From JABDIY01 sp963803845 (GTDB lineage: Bacteria > Actinomycetota > Acidimicrobiia > Acidimicrobiales > SZUA-35), in contig CAWDNZ010000005.1 in assembly GCA_963803845.1 (NCBI GenBank), forward strand, positions 1,116,001-1,180,000: 64,000 bases of DNA, written 5' to 3'. The translations under genes and the position numbers were made by a program. This document shows positions 25,570 through 34,837 of this stretch, piece after piece. A model generated the notes under the pieces. The model had not been told where the DNA came from and did not search any database. It was given only the letters and a program-made list of their open reading frames with translations. The number at the start of each line of letters is the position of its first letter. The first letter of the stretch is position 1.

Positions 25570-26393
25570 GCGACTTCACGAAGAGGCTCACCGAATCCGC
25601 CGATGAGCGGCTGATTCGTTTGGCCGCGGAGGCTGCGGAGGGCCCAACGATCTCCAAAGCGGAGTACAGCAGCCGGAGCCGCCGCTCGTTCCTGACCGGG
25701 GCAGTTGCTGCGGCTGCAGGTTTCGCTGGATTTCGCGCAGTGCAGAATCGGCCGCTCGATGGGCGAACGCCGGACATCCTCCGCAAGGGCTACGAGTGGA
25801 ACGAAGCTGTTTGGGAAACGCTGGGCAGCCAGTCCAAACTAGCGCCCACGTTCGATCTGGCCGACGCAACCTCAATCAGAGTGAACGGAAGGCTGGGTCT
25901 GCCCGACGACTATGACGTCGCCACATACGAGCTCACGGTCTTGGGAGTCAACGATGAGGTCCTGGAGACCTTCGATCTGAATGCCATGCGGGCAGTGATC
26001 GATTCGCTCCCTCAAGTTGACGTTGTACTAGAGCACAAGTGCATCGAGGGTTGGAGCGCCAAGCCACGATGGGGTGGTGCCGTCTTTGCAGACTTCGCCA
26101 ACCGCTACCTCGATGACGTTCCGCCTACCTACGGCTACGTAGCCATGTCAACAAGCGACGATGAGTATTACGTGGGAGTTGATCGTGCCACCATGCTGAA
26201 CCGACAGTCCCTGCTGGCCACCAAACTCGGAGCTGAGGACCTCAGCCTCGCCCATGGGGCACCGCTTCGGTTGGCAACGCCACACAAATACGGGATCAAG
26301 TCGATCAAGCAGATTGCCACCATCCGCTTCACCAACGAACGGCCCGACGACTACTGGGCCGAACGCGGCTACACATACTGGGCAGGCTTCTAG
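25566..26393 (+). CDS. Tat-exported molybdopterin-dependent oxidoreductase (sulfite oxidase/MsrP fold)
   Basis: A 275-residue protein with a twin-arginine signal (R39-R40 in 'SRSRRSFLTGAVAAAAGF') after an unusually long 38-residue N-region. The mature part has the sulfite-oxidase molybdopterin fold; Cys159 in 'LEHKCIEGWSAKPRWGG' is the expected molybdenum ligand, and 'HGAPLRLATPHKYGIKSIK' (HGAPLRLATPHKYG, KSIK) closes the cofactor pocket. Relatives repair methionine sulfoxide (MsrP) or oxidise sulfite; the substrate is not fixed by sequence alone. Coupled to the cytochrome b gene. Confidence 0.9.
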   Translation: MSDFTKRLTESADERLIRLAAEAAEGPTISKAEYSSRSRRSFLTGAVAAAAGFAGFRAVQNRPLDGRTPDILRKGYEWNEAVWETLGSQSKLAPTFDLADATSIRVNGRLGLPDDYDVATYELTVLGVNDEVLETFDLNAMRAVIDSLPQVDVVLEHKCIEGWSAKPRWGGAVFADFANRYLDDVPPTYGYVAMSTSDDEYYVGVDRATMLNRQSLLATKLGAEDLSLAHGAPLRLATPHKYGIKSIKQIATIRFTNERPDDYWAERGYTYWAGF

Positions 26394-26435
26394 CTCGGCT
26401 CCTGGCATTGAACAAAACGAGGTGGAGTAAGGGGT

Positions 26436-27635
26436 CTACTCGTCTCCGGGATCCGGCTGGCGTCTCTGGGCCGAAGCGCCATCGCCGATGGCGGTCTGAA
26501 CATTGCTTTCTACGGTGGTGACGCTCACCTCCACCGGTTCGCCGATAATGATTGCCAGCTCCTCGGCCAGCGTGTCAACCGCCAACGGTTGTTGGGGGTC
26601 AAGGTCAGACGTGACGGTGAGTTCAATGAGAGGAGCGGTGGCGTCGCCATCTCCCAAGGTGAGATCCATTGCGATAATGGAGACATCCCCCCGCCACGCC
26701 TCGACCGCAGCAGCAACGAGTTCCTGGGGATTGGAATCTATGGTCGGTTCGGGCCGCCATTGGTCCACCATCTGCAACGGTGCCACGATCAAGACGCTGC
26801 CCAATGTCGCCAGCCGCAAACTGCGGGCTAGGTGAGACCGATTCGACTGAAGCCGCCCACCGGGAACAAAGCCAACAACGATGAAGGTGAGGGCTCCGGC
26901 GGTGATGATCCCACTGACGTTGGCAAGGAACAGCAAGAACGATCCCAGTGCCATTTGGTAGCGACCCAACTCGAGCGTGATCCCGGTGACCGCCAGCGGC
27001 GGAACCAGCGCCACCGCCACCGCAACTCCCACAATCGCATCAGCCGCCTGGCGTCGCACTTTTGCATAGGCGCCAGCCGCACCGGCCACCAGCGCAACGG
27101 CCAAGTCGAGAAGTGTCGGTGATGTTCGCGCCAAAAGCTCATCGCTCAGCAACGGAGGATCGCCGGGCATGGCGAAGCTGATCACCATGGCCAGCGCCAC
27201 GGCAAACACGGAGCCGATAGCGACGGTTGCCGCTGAGCCGGCAACCCTCCTCGGCCAATCCATCACCAGTGCGGCCGACACCCCCAGAACCGGCCCCATG
27301 AGCGGTGCAACCAGCATCGCCCCGATCACCACCGCTGTTGAATCCGCAAGAAGACCCAGGACCGCGATGAGGACCGAAAGCATGGTCAGTGAGTAGTACC
27401 GGTGAAGAAAGGGCAAGCGCCGGGTGCCCTCATGGAAGAGCGAATCAACGACCACCTTGCGTTCGGCCCGACTCAGCGTTGTCCTGTTGCGGGCCAGCAG
27501 ATCCAGCGATTCCTGCAGCGGTCCCCCCCTGACCCACCGACGGCCGGGCGGCGGGCGAAGACGGCGAAAGAGCAACGGCGGCATAGCCGTCACTCTCGGC
27601 ACATCGGGGTCCCCAACTTGAGCCTTTTGGCCCAT
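26436..27635 (-). CDS. DUF389 membrane protein
   Basis: A 399-residue protein with about six membrane helices (about 78-285) of the DUF389 family: 'STAVVIGAMLVAPLMGPVLG' (STAVVIGAMLVAP, LMGPVLG) and 'DAIVGVAVAVALVPPLAVTG' (DAIVGVAVAVALVPP) are its hallmarks. A soluble C-terminal domain (about 310-390) follows. The role is unknown. Start may be 27,635 or the Met at 27,584; neither has a strong binding site. Confidence 0.85.
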   Translation of the reverse strand: MGQKAQVGDPDVPRVTAMPPLLFRRLRPPPGRRWVRGGPLQESLDLLARNRTTLSRAERKVVVDSLFHEGTRRLPFLHRYYSLTMLSVLIAVLGLLADSTAVVIGAMLVAPLMGPVLGVSAALVMDWPRRVAGSAATVAIGSVFAVALAMVISFAMPGDPPLLSDELLARTSPTLLDLAVALVAGAAGAYAKVRRQAADAIVGVAVAVALVPPLAVTGITLELGRYQMALGSFLLFLANVSGIITAGALTFIVVGFVPGGRLQSNRSHLARSLRLATLGSVLIVAPLQMVDQWRPEPTIDSNPQELVAAAVEAWRGDVSIIAMDLTLGDGDATAPLIELTVTSDLDPQQPLAVDTLAEELAIIIGEPVEVSVTTVESNVQTAIGDGASAQRRQPDPGDE

Positions 27636-27901
27636 AGAAACAGGCTGTTTGACCTAAGTCCTGTTCAGGAGGGCCACCGCGTCAGAAGAATCGAGCATTG
27701 ATCTTGGTTCTGGGTGCTACATGCCGCTTGGTGAAGCACTTGGACCAAAGCGGATGCGGGCAGCACCTGCGGCACCGGCCCCATGGTTCCTGAGAGCGTG
27801 CAGCAGGTCTGAATTGCCGGCTCCCCATCATGGCCGGATCCAGTCGGGAGGGCAGCGAGAATCAGTCGACAAATCCGGATGTGTCGCCGGGCTGACGATG
27901 T
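27636..27901. other. Intergenic stretch without a recognised feature
   Basis: About 266 bases between the start of the DUF389 gene and the end of the hydrolase gene. No tRNA cloverleaf, long hairpin, terminator T-run or credible ORF was found; it should contain the promoter of the DUF389 gene on the minus strand. Confidence 0.5.
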
Positions 27902-28777
27902 TCAGCCGAAGGCTGCCCGAATCGCTTCGATGATCTCGTCGGGCGCATCTTCTTGGATGTAGTGTCCCGCGTTTGGCAAGTCGATGTAGGTGGCGTGAGG
28001 GAATTGCTTGCGCCAGTGGTCGACCACGGAGTCGCTGGCGAGCGCCGGATCCTTGCGACCGAACAGCAGCACGATCGGCTTCTCCGTAAGCGTCTCCGTC
28101 ACACGAATCTCGAGTTCGCCCAGCCACGGATGAGATCTGATGATTTCGACCGGGAAGACGGCGATGCCCTCCCGCGATTCCGGGGTGGGGACGACGGCGG
28201 TGTAATGGGCGAACTCCTCGTCAGAGAGTCTGGCCTTCAACGATCGCTTCATTAGCGGCGACACGAAGAAGTTGCGACGCTTGATCAGCAACTGGATCGG
28301 CCTGCTGCTCATCGCCTTGCTGAAGATCTTCATCATGCGGCCGTTGTCGGGCCAGAACCACGTGTTGCCCATCACGAGACCGCGCACACGGTCGGCTCGG
28401 CGGGATGCGATATCCATGCCGATCGGCCCGCCCCAGTCTTGGCCCATCACGACCATGTCGTTGAGATCGAGGTGTTCAACGAGTTCGCCGATAACCGCAG
28501 CGTGTTCGGCGGGCGTATACCCGTACCCGCTCGGGTGAACCGACAGGCCGAAGCCAGGGTAGTCGGGGACGACACAGCGGAACTCCTGGCGCAACCCGAT
28601 GACGATCTTGCGGTACAGGAACGACCAGTCTGGGTTGCCGTGCAGGAGCAGCAGCGGAGGACCGACGCCCTCGTCGACGTAGTGCACCGGGCCCACCGAA
28701 CTGTTGAACCAGCGGGACTCGAACGGGAAAAGGACACTGTCGGGCGTAAACTCGACCACTCCGGCTGGACGCTCCAT
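27902..28777 (-). CDS. Haloalkane dehalogenase-like alpha/beta hydrolase
   Basis: A 291-residue alpha/beta hydrolase. 'LLLHGNPDWSF' gives the oxyanion/halide-binding Asn48, and 'GQDWGG' the nucleophile Asp114 with Trp115. 'LLFGRKDPAL' and 'NAGHYIQEDAP' supply the acid and base. An Asp nucleophile followed by Trp together with Asn after HG is the halide-binding pair of haloalkane dehalogenases, so C-halogen hydrolysis is plausible; some relatives are epoxide hydrolases, but the two cap-domain Tyr of those are not evident. GAGGAGG lies seven bases before the ATG. Monocistronic. Confidence 0.85.
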   Translation of the reverse strand: MERPAGVVEFTPDSVLFPFESRWFNSSVGPVHYVDEGVGPPLLLLHGNPDWSFLYRKIVIGLRQEFRCVVPDYPGFGLSVHPSGYGYTPAEHAAVIGELVEHLDLNDMVVMGQDWGGPIGMDIASRRADRVRGLVMGNTWFWPDNGRMMKIFSKAMSSRPIQLLIKRRNFFVSPLMKRSLKARLSDEEFAHYTAVVPTPESREGIAVFPVEIIRSHPWLGELEIRVTETLTEKPIVLLFGRKDPALASDSVVDHWRKQFPHATYIDLPNAGHYIQEDAPDEIIEAIRAAFG

Positions 28778-28927
28778 GACGGTCCTCCTCGCAACCTCAA
28801 CGACATGCTATCGCACGCATACAGGAGCGGTCGGAGACCACCGCAGCATCCAATGACGGGAGCCACGAAACGTTCGGGTGACCACAGTTGGGTGACGAGC
28901 AGTGCGCCCAACTCCTAGGGTGAGACC

Positions 28928-30917
28928 ATGGCCGCCACTTCTCGCCCCTCTGCTCACCATCCCGCTCCGGCGGCTGGGGCGCAGTGGCATCGTGTGCTCG
29001 GTCCCGAGGAGCTAGCCGAAGGAAGGGTGACCACTGTCAGCGTCGGCACCCGTTCTTTCGCTATCAGCCACCATGAGGGGCAGTACGGGTGTCTGGACAA
29101 CGCCTGCCCGCATCAGGGAGGTCCTCTTGGCGAGGGTTCCATCGAAGGAGGCTGGCTTCGCTGCCCCTGGCATGGCTATGACTATTCCCCCATCGATGGC
29201 CAGCCTCCTGCTGGTTTCAGCGACGCCCCTGCATGTTTCCCAATCGAGGCCCGCGACGACGGGGTGTACGTCTCGCTCATTCCGGAGCCCGTACCCGTCC
29301 GCACGGTGAGCGATGTCATGGTAGAAACCCTGGTCAACTGGGGTTTGACCCACGTTTTCGGGATGGTGGGGCACTCGAACCTCGGCCTCGCCGATTCCCT
29401 GAGGAAAGCCGAGGAACGGGGAGACCTCACCTACATCGGCATTCGCCACGAAGGAGCAGCGGCATTTGCGGCTAGCGCTTTCGGCAAGCTGACCGGCTCG
29501 GTTGCGGGTTGTTTCGGGATCGCCGGGCCGGGCTCAACCAACCTGCTCACTGGACTCTACGACGCCAAGGAAGACCGGGCCCCGGTCCTGGCCCTGTCAG
29601 GACAGGTGCCCTCGAAGGTAAAAGGTCGCGGCGCCTTTCAAGACACCGACCTTGCGGCCGCTTTCGCGGGCGTGGCGAGGTTCAGCGAGACCGTTCAGAT
29701 CGGCAGCAATCATGCCGAGCTGGCGACGCTTGCCATGAAGACCGCACTGGTGGAACGCTGCGTGTCACATCTCATCTTCCCGGACGAGGTCCAACACGCC
29801 GAGGTGGAGAGCGACACGCCGCCCGGCTCCCCCCTGGGGCGCACAGGTGAACGCACCATTGCACCTCCTGCGGAATCCTTAGACAAGGCGGCCACGATGT
29901 TGGGGAGGGCAGACCGTCCAATGATCATTGTTGGCGATGGCGCTCGCGACGATATGGCATCGGTAATCGCTCTGGCCGAGCATCTGGGAGCACCGGTAGC
30001 CACAACGTTCAAAGCCAAAGGTCTGATCGCCGACACTCACCCGCTGGGATGTGGAGTGATGGGACGATCGGGAACGCCGGTCGCCAGTTGGTTCATGAAT
30101 GAGTCCGACCTCGTGCTCGTCTTCGGAGCAAGCTTCTCGAATCACACGGGCATCGCAGACTACAAACCGCTGATACAGGTAGACCGTGACCCCATGGCGC
30201 TGGGGCGATTCCACGCCGTTGAGATGCCCCTCCAGGGTGATGTTGGCGTCACGGCTTCCTTGCTCCACGAACGAATCAGCGGTGTTGTACCCGCAGTCGA
30301 CTCGGCAGCCGAGGTGGCCGAGCGGTGGGAGATCTGGGGTCAGGAGAAGGAGCGACGCCGGACCGACGATGCCGGTCGTGGGATCGGAGCGGCGGCGTTG
30401 ATGGATGTACTGTCACGACTGATCGATCCCGAAGCGGTGATCTGCGTGGATGTGGGAAACAACACCTACTCCTTCGGTCGCTATTTCGAATGCAGCGGGT
30501 CTCAGCGGGTGTTGATGTCTGGTTACCTGGGCAGCATCGGCTTCTCTCTACCGGCCGCAATGGGTGCCTGGGCCGCCGTTGGTGACACGCGTCAAGTGGT
30601 GAGCGTCAGCGGAGACGGCGGTTTTCGGGCAGTACGCGATGGAGTTGACCACCGCGGTGAAGTACAAGATGAACATCACCCATATCCTGATGAATAACGG
30701 TGAACTCGGGAAGATCTCCAAAGAACAACGCGCTGCGCACTGGGATGTCTGGCAAACGTCGCTCCACAACCCGAACTTCGCCGATTTCGCTCTGTTGTGC
30801 GGTGCGTGGGGCCGCCGAGTAACCAGCGCCTCCGATCTGGAAGGGTCCATCCTGGCCGGACTCACCCACCCAGGACCCGCTCTGGTGGAGGTGATGACCG
30901 ACGCCCTCTTGCTGTGA
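28928..30917 (+). CDS. Rieske [2Fe-2S] domain fused to a pyruvate oxidase-like TPP enzyme (frameshifted)
   Basis: About 662 residues after allowing one base shift. Residues 20-118 are a Rieske ferredoxin domain with C60-x-H62 ('ACPHQG') and C79-x-x-H82 ('RCPWHGYDY'). Residues 125-660 are a three-domain TPP enzyme: Glu175 in 'GIRHEGAAAF' for cofactor activation, 'GIAGPGSTNLLTGLYDAK' (GIAGPGSTNL), a central domain, and the GDG motif at 562-564. The frame breaks at the TTTT of 30,622-30,625. In the +1 frame it continues 'GQYAMELTTAVKYKMN', 'NNGELGKIS' and 'LHNPNFADFALLCGAWG', which resembles PoxB. The reaction is probably oxidative decarboxylation of a 2-keto acid, with the Rieske centre as electron acceptor (inference). 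Confidence 0.85.
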
Positions 30918-30942
30918 TGCACAGCCTTGCTGTGATGCACAG
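30907..30942. repeat. 18-bp tandem duplication spanning a stop codon
   Basis: The unit CTTGCTGTGATGCACAG, with one variable base before it, occurs twice in direct succession (30,907-30,924 and 30,925-30,942). The first copy contains the stop codon of the Rieske-TPP gene. A following CTGTT...AACAG pair could form a small hairpin. Confidence 0.7.
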
Positions 30943-30995
30943 TCTGTTGGGGGAAACAGCCCTGCTGCGGAAGACAAGCGCGCTAGGGTCGGTTG

Positions 30996-31220
30996 ATGCG
31001 CGAGGCATCCCTGGACATGAACGACGTCAGCGCCGATCTTTCCTTCGATTGTCCACGCTGCGCCAGGCCGGCGACCGGCCGTTTCTTCGGACCTTGTGAG
31101 TCCTGCGCAGCCGAACTCAGGATCGCCATGGCGGGTGAAGCGGATGCCAACGCTCGGGCTACGGAGTACGAACCCAAGATGAATGTCACGCCAAACGCCG
31201 TCGCCCTAAAGGACGACTAG
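30996..31220 (+). CDS. Small zinc-ribbon protein
   Basis: A 74-residue protein with two Cys pairs, 'DCPRCARPA' and 'GPCESCAAEL', spaced as a zinc ribbon, and a disordered acidic tail. Function unknown; it resembles small conserved actinobacterial zinc-finger proteins. AGGG stands seven bases before the ATG at 30,996; an internal ATG at 31,017 is an alternative. It follows the Rieske-TPP gene by 78 bases. Confidence 0.6.
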   Translation: MREASLDMNDVSADLSFDCPRCARPATGRFFGPCESCAAELRIAMAGEADANARATEYEPKMNVTPNAVALKDD

Positions 31221-31251
31221 CAGACGACTGACTGTCACAACCCCTGACAGG

Positions 31252-32187
31252 TCACGGGACGAGGATGACTTTGCCGAACTTGTTGCCCGCCCGAAACCGC
31301 TCATATCCTGCGGCAGCATCGGCCAGAGTGAAGGTGTCGGCGACCGGTACCGATATTCGGCCCGCTTCAACGTGGGGAAGGACATGCTGCTCGACCCGCC
31401 GAGCCACCAGCGCCCGCTGAGAAAGCGGACGAGCCCGGAGCGTGGATGCAAAGAGCCTCGCTCGCTTTCCCATGAGGTGAACGAGGTTGATCTCCACCTT
31501 GGATCCTGCGCCGACGCCAATGACACAGATTCGCCCCTCGGTGGCCAGGGCCTGCACATTGGCGGGCCAGTTTGGTGCTCCAACAAGCTCGAGAATGAGA
31601 TCGAAAGGCCCGCCGTCAACGAAGTGGGCGGGGTCCAGCGCCACAGCGCCCAGTGCTGCCACTTTCGACCGGATCTCGGGGTTTCTCACTGTGGCGGTGA
31701 CAGTTGCACCGGCCGTTACCGCGAGCTGGACTGCGGCGGTGCCCACCCCGCCGGCGGCCCCGTGAATGCACACTCGGTCGCCCATGGTCAAGCCACCTTG
31801 GGTGAAAAGTGCATCGAAGGCTGTCTCGAATATTTCAGGGAAGCCTCCGGCCATCGGCCCGTCGAGGAGATCTGGTACCGGCATCGCCAGTGACTCATCG
31901 AAAACGCATCGCTCCGCCTGGGCTCCGCCGGGGACCACCGCCATCACGCGATCACCGACTCCAAAGCGACGACATGACAACCCGGTGGCCTCTACCACAC
32001 CGGCCAACTCGAGACCCGGTGTAACGGAGGCACCGACCGGAGGCGGATAGTTTCCCCCGGCCTGGAGGATGTCGGCGCCGTTGATCCCGCATCCCTCCAC
32101 CCGCACGAGAAGCTCGGTGGCTTCGGGGATCGGGTCGGCGATCTCTGCAATCGTCACGGTGCCGTCTACGAACTCCACTGCTCTCAT
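31252..32187 (-). CDS. NADPH:quinone oxidoreductase-like MDR protein
   Basis: A 311-residue zinc-independent medium-chain dehydrogenase. The GroES-like domain includes 'GCGINGADILQAGGNYPPP' (GINGADILQAGG), and the Rossmann domain 'VCIHGAAGGVGTAAVQLA' carries the AxxGxxG NADPH motif. No catalytic or structural zinc Cys cluster is present, which fits the quinone oxidoreductase branch. The start at 32,187 matches the family N-terminus; upstream frame extension overlaps the divergent acyltransferase start. Confidence 0.88.
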   Translation of the reverse strand: MRAVEFVDGTVTIAEIADPIPEATELLVRVEGCGINGADILQAGGNYPPPVGASVTPGLELAGVVEATGLSCRRFGVGDRVMAVVPGGAQAERCVFDESLAMPVPDLLDGPMAGGFPEIFETAFDALFTQGGLTMGDRVCIHGAAGGVGTAAVQLAVTAGATVTATVRNPEIRSKVAALGAVALDPAHFVDGGPFDLILELVGAPNWPANVQALATEGRICVIGVGAGSKVEINLVHLMGKRARLFASTLRARPLSQRALVARRVEQHVLPHVEAGRISVPVADTFTLADAAAGYERFRAGNKFGKVILVP

Positions 32188-32264
32188 GGTTCTGAGGCTA
32201 CCCCAAAGCCGTTTGGGGGAATCCCCCACGGCGGCTGACCGACACACTGTCCGACACTTCGTAC

Positions 32265-33692
32265 ATGACAACAGCGCCCTTTCCAGAAGTTACTGCATCG
32301 TCGGCAGATGTCTCGTCGAGCCCCTCACTGGCGAGCCTTGCCGCCGCCGAGCCCACGACGCATAGCGGCGCAGGACGAAACCGAGCGATCGATCTGTATC
32401 GGGCAATTGCGATGTTGATGGTTGCGCTTGGCCACTGGCTGGCGATCAGTGTGTACATAGACGGCTCCGGATCGATCCATGCCGGGAATGCCTTGGACCT
32501 CGCCCCGCAGTTCGCTCCGATCGGCTGGTTCATGCAGGTGATGCCGCTGTTCTTCGTTGTTGGAGGTTTCGCCTCTGCCGCTTCGCTCGATGCCCACCGG
32601 CGGACCGTGAGCGCTACCGATGCCGATTGGCTGACTGCTCGCCTACGCCGCCTCTACACCCCGGTGGCAGTTCTCGCTGCTTTCTGGTTTGGCGTAATCG
32701 CTTTGGCAACTATGGCTGGCGTTGGCGGGCTCGCCGTTCTGGCTGCCGGTGCCGCGGCAATTCCGCTGTGGTTCATTGCCAACTACACGATCGATACTGC
32801 CATCGCCCCAAAGACATTGCCGATGTTCCGAGGCAATCCTGCCCGATTCACTGCGTTCCTCGCTGCCGCAATCGTCTCGCTCGAACTCTTGCGTTTCGTT
32901 GACGTCGGTGCCTTCAACCCGATCTCCCATCTGAACTGGGTTCTTGGTTGGCTCGGCTTTCAGGTAGCGGGATTTGCCTGGAAGGACGGGCTGATCCGTC
33001 CCGGTCCCTACCTCGCCCTGGCCGGGGTCTCTGCACTCGGTGTTGCGCTCCTTCTGGTTACGGTTGGGCCCTACCCCGTCTCAATGGTCCATTTCGACGG
33101 TATTGGGGCGCTCTCACCCACACATCCGCCATCCCTTGCCTTGATGCTGTTCGGGACCGGCTCTTCGGCATTGGCCATCGCATCTGCCCCTGCGGTGAAT
33201 CGTTTGATCGACCGGCGGCCGGGTCTGTGGACAGCGACCATCGCCGCCAATAGCATGGCGATGAGCGTTTACCTCTGGCACTTCACGGCTGCCGTATTCG
33301 CCGGTGGAGTCTTCTATTCCCTAGGCCTCCTGCCCACCGCCATCACCGGATCGACCGCTTGGTGGCTCCAGAAGATTCCCCTGATCGTCGCTTCAACAGT
33401 GGTCCTGGCGGGGATCGTGTCGACGGTGGCGCGTTTTGAACAGTCGGCACTGTTTGCCAGGCGCGGCGCCAGTGCCTACAGCTACCGATTCCTGCTGCTG
33501 CTTTCAGTAATGCTCTCCTTCGCAGTGAAGGGCCTATGGACGACCCGTACGCCACTCGGCATCGTCGGAGGCACGGCAGTCGTTGCGTTGAGCTTTGTCC
33601 TTGTGCTGTGGCAACCGGAGCGATCGATCTTGGGTTCGGTTTCGTTCCCCTGGCTACAGCGGGTCCGTCGATCGACGATAATCAGTACATGA
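32265..33692 (+). CDS. Acyltransferase-3 (OafA/YrhL-like) membrane protein
   Basis: A 475-residue protein with ten or more membrane helices of the acyltransferase-3 family. The first helix begins 'NRAIDLYRAIAMLMVALGHW', with the conserved His; 'MPLFFVVGGF' follows. These enzymes O-acetylate surface sugars or lipids. It is translationally coupled (ATGA) to the sensor kinase gene, which is an unusual partner and may mean that its expression or activity is tied to the two-component system. Confidence 0.88.
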   Translation: MTTAPFPEVTASSADVSSSPSLASLAAAEPTTHSGAGRNRAIDLYRAIAMLMVALGHWLAISVYIDGSGSIHAGNALDLAPQFAPIGWFMQVMPLFFVVGGFASAASLDAHRRTVSATDADWLTARLRRLYTPVAVLAAFWFGVIALATMAGVGGLAVLAAGAAAIPLWFIANYTIDTAIAPKTLPMFRGNPARFTAFLAAAIVSLELLRFVDVGAFNPISHLNWVLGWLGFQVAGFAWKDGLIRPGPYLALAGVSALGVALLLVTVGPYPVSMVHFDGIGALSPTHPPSLALMLFGTGSSALAIASAPAVNRLIDRRPGLWTATIAANSMAMSVYLWHFTAAVFAGGVFYSLGLLPTAITGSTAWWLQKIPLIVASTVVLAGIVSTVARFEQSALFARRGASAYSYRFLLLLSVMLSFAVKGLWTTRTPLGIVGGTAVVALSFVLVLWQPERSILGSVSFPWLQRVRRSTIIST

Positions 33693-34837
33693 CAACGTTG
33701 CCGGTACTGGGTGTCCTGTCGCCCGCACTGGTGAGCCGCCCTACCCGTCACAGCATTCTGCGCGGGATCATGGTCTTTCGTTGGTTGACAGTCTCATGGG
33801 CCGTGGCGATCTTTCTGTACGAGGTGTATGACCGGAACGTTCGTGAACTCGGCCGGGCAGACGTGGCCCGCCCGCTCGAGGGCATACTCCTCTGCGTTGG
33901 GCTGATCGTCTACGTCGCTCTCCTCACCGCCGCCTATCTCGAGAACGCCGACCGAATCCTTCGACCCGTGTGGATCTTCACGGAGATCGCGGTTGTCACC
34001 GTGCTTTTCCTTACCGATGTTTGGGTCTATGGATCGCCGGACCATTCACAATCGCTCCCCACGGTCTACCCGGTGGCAATCATCGCCACCGTGGCATTAA
34101 CAGCCGGCCAACGGGCTGCGGTGCTGACCGGGATCGGCTTTGGGCTGGCCCGGTATGCCGGCTGGCTCCCGTATAACGACACGCCCTGGAGTCTCACGCG
34201 AACCTCCAGCCTGGTGCTGATGGCCGTCGCCGGCTGGACCTCGGCATACCTTTTCAAGCGGCTGGAGCTGGCAGATCGGCAGATCTCGAGCTTTCGGGCG
34301 CGGGAGGAAGTCGCTCTCACCCTGCACGACGGGGTCCTCCAAACACTCGCCGTGATCCAGCGACGTTCAGGAGACGACGAATTGGTGGCCTTGGCCCGGA
34401 AACAAGAACTGGAACTTCGGAACTACCTGTTCGCCGGGGTAGCCGATCCCGATGACCTCGGCACCGAGCTCCGACGGGTGGCCCAAGACGCCGAAGAGAT
34501 GTATGGATACAAGGCGCAAGTAATCTGTGCTCCGGACCTGCCAGGCGCCACCCGGGAACGAACCACCACCCTCATCGGAGCGGTGAGGGAAGCGCTCCAC
34601 AACGCCGGCAAACATTCCCAGGCCACCGAGGTCACCGTCTATTCCGAACCCGACTTCGCCGATGAGTCTCTGATCTTTGTCTCCGTAAAGGACAACGGAG
34701 TGGGCTTCGATCCCGCGTCAGCAAAACGGGGACAGGGACTGAACAACTCAATCGCAGCTCGCATGAGTGAAGCAGGCGGGACCAGCAAGATCGATGGCCG
34801 ACCCGGCCGAGGCACGGAGGTGCAGCTATGGCTGTAG
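33689..34837 (+). CDS. Two-component sensor histidine kinase (NarL-partner type)
   Basis: A 382-residue kinase. Six membrane helices (about 25-195) form the sensing part, without a large external domain. The phospho-acceptor region is of the HisKA_3 kind, 'TLHDGVLQTLAVI' with His213. The ATPase domain shows 'VREALHNAGKHSQAT' (N box), 'VKDNGVGFDP' (G1) and 'GLNNS' (G2). It starts inside the acyltransferase stop codon and overlaps the response regulator by ten bases, so the three genes form one operon. Confidence 0.92.
   Translation: MTTLPVLGVLSPALVSRPTRHSILRGIMVFRWLTVSWAVAIFLYEVYDRNVRELGRADVARPLEGILLCVGLIVYVALLTAAYLENADRILRPVWIFTEIAVVTVLFLTDVWVYGSPDHSQSLPTVYPVAIIATVALTAGQRAAVLTGIGFGLARYAGWLPYNDTPWSLTRTSSLVLMAVAGWTSAYLFKRLELADRQISSFRAREEVALTLHDGVLQTLAVIQRRSGDDELVALARKQELELRNYLFAGVADPDDLGTELRRVAQDAEEMYGYKAQVICAPDLPGATRERTTTLIGAVREALHNAGKHSQATEVTVYSEPDFADESLIFVSVKDNGVGFDPASAKRGQGLNNSIAARMSEAGGTSKIDGRPGRGTEVQLWL

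Noticed and set aside
27721..27933. 70-codon plus-strand ORF in the 27.6-27.9 kb gap
   Set aside because: No binding site, Arg/Pro/Ala-rich composition typical of spurious GC-rich frames, and it runs into the hydrolase gene.
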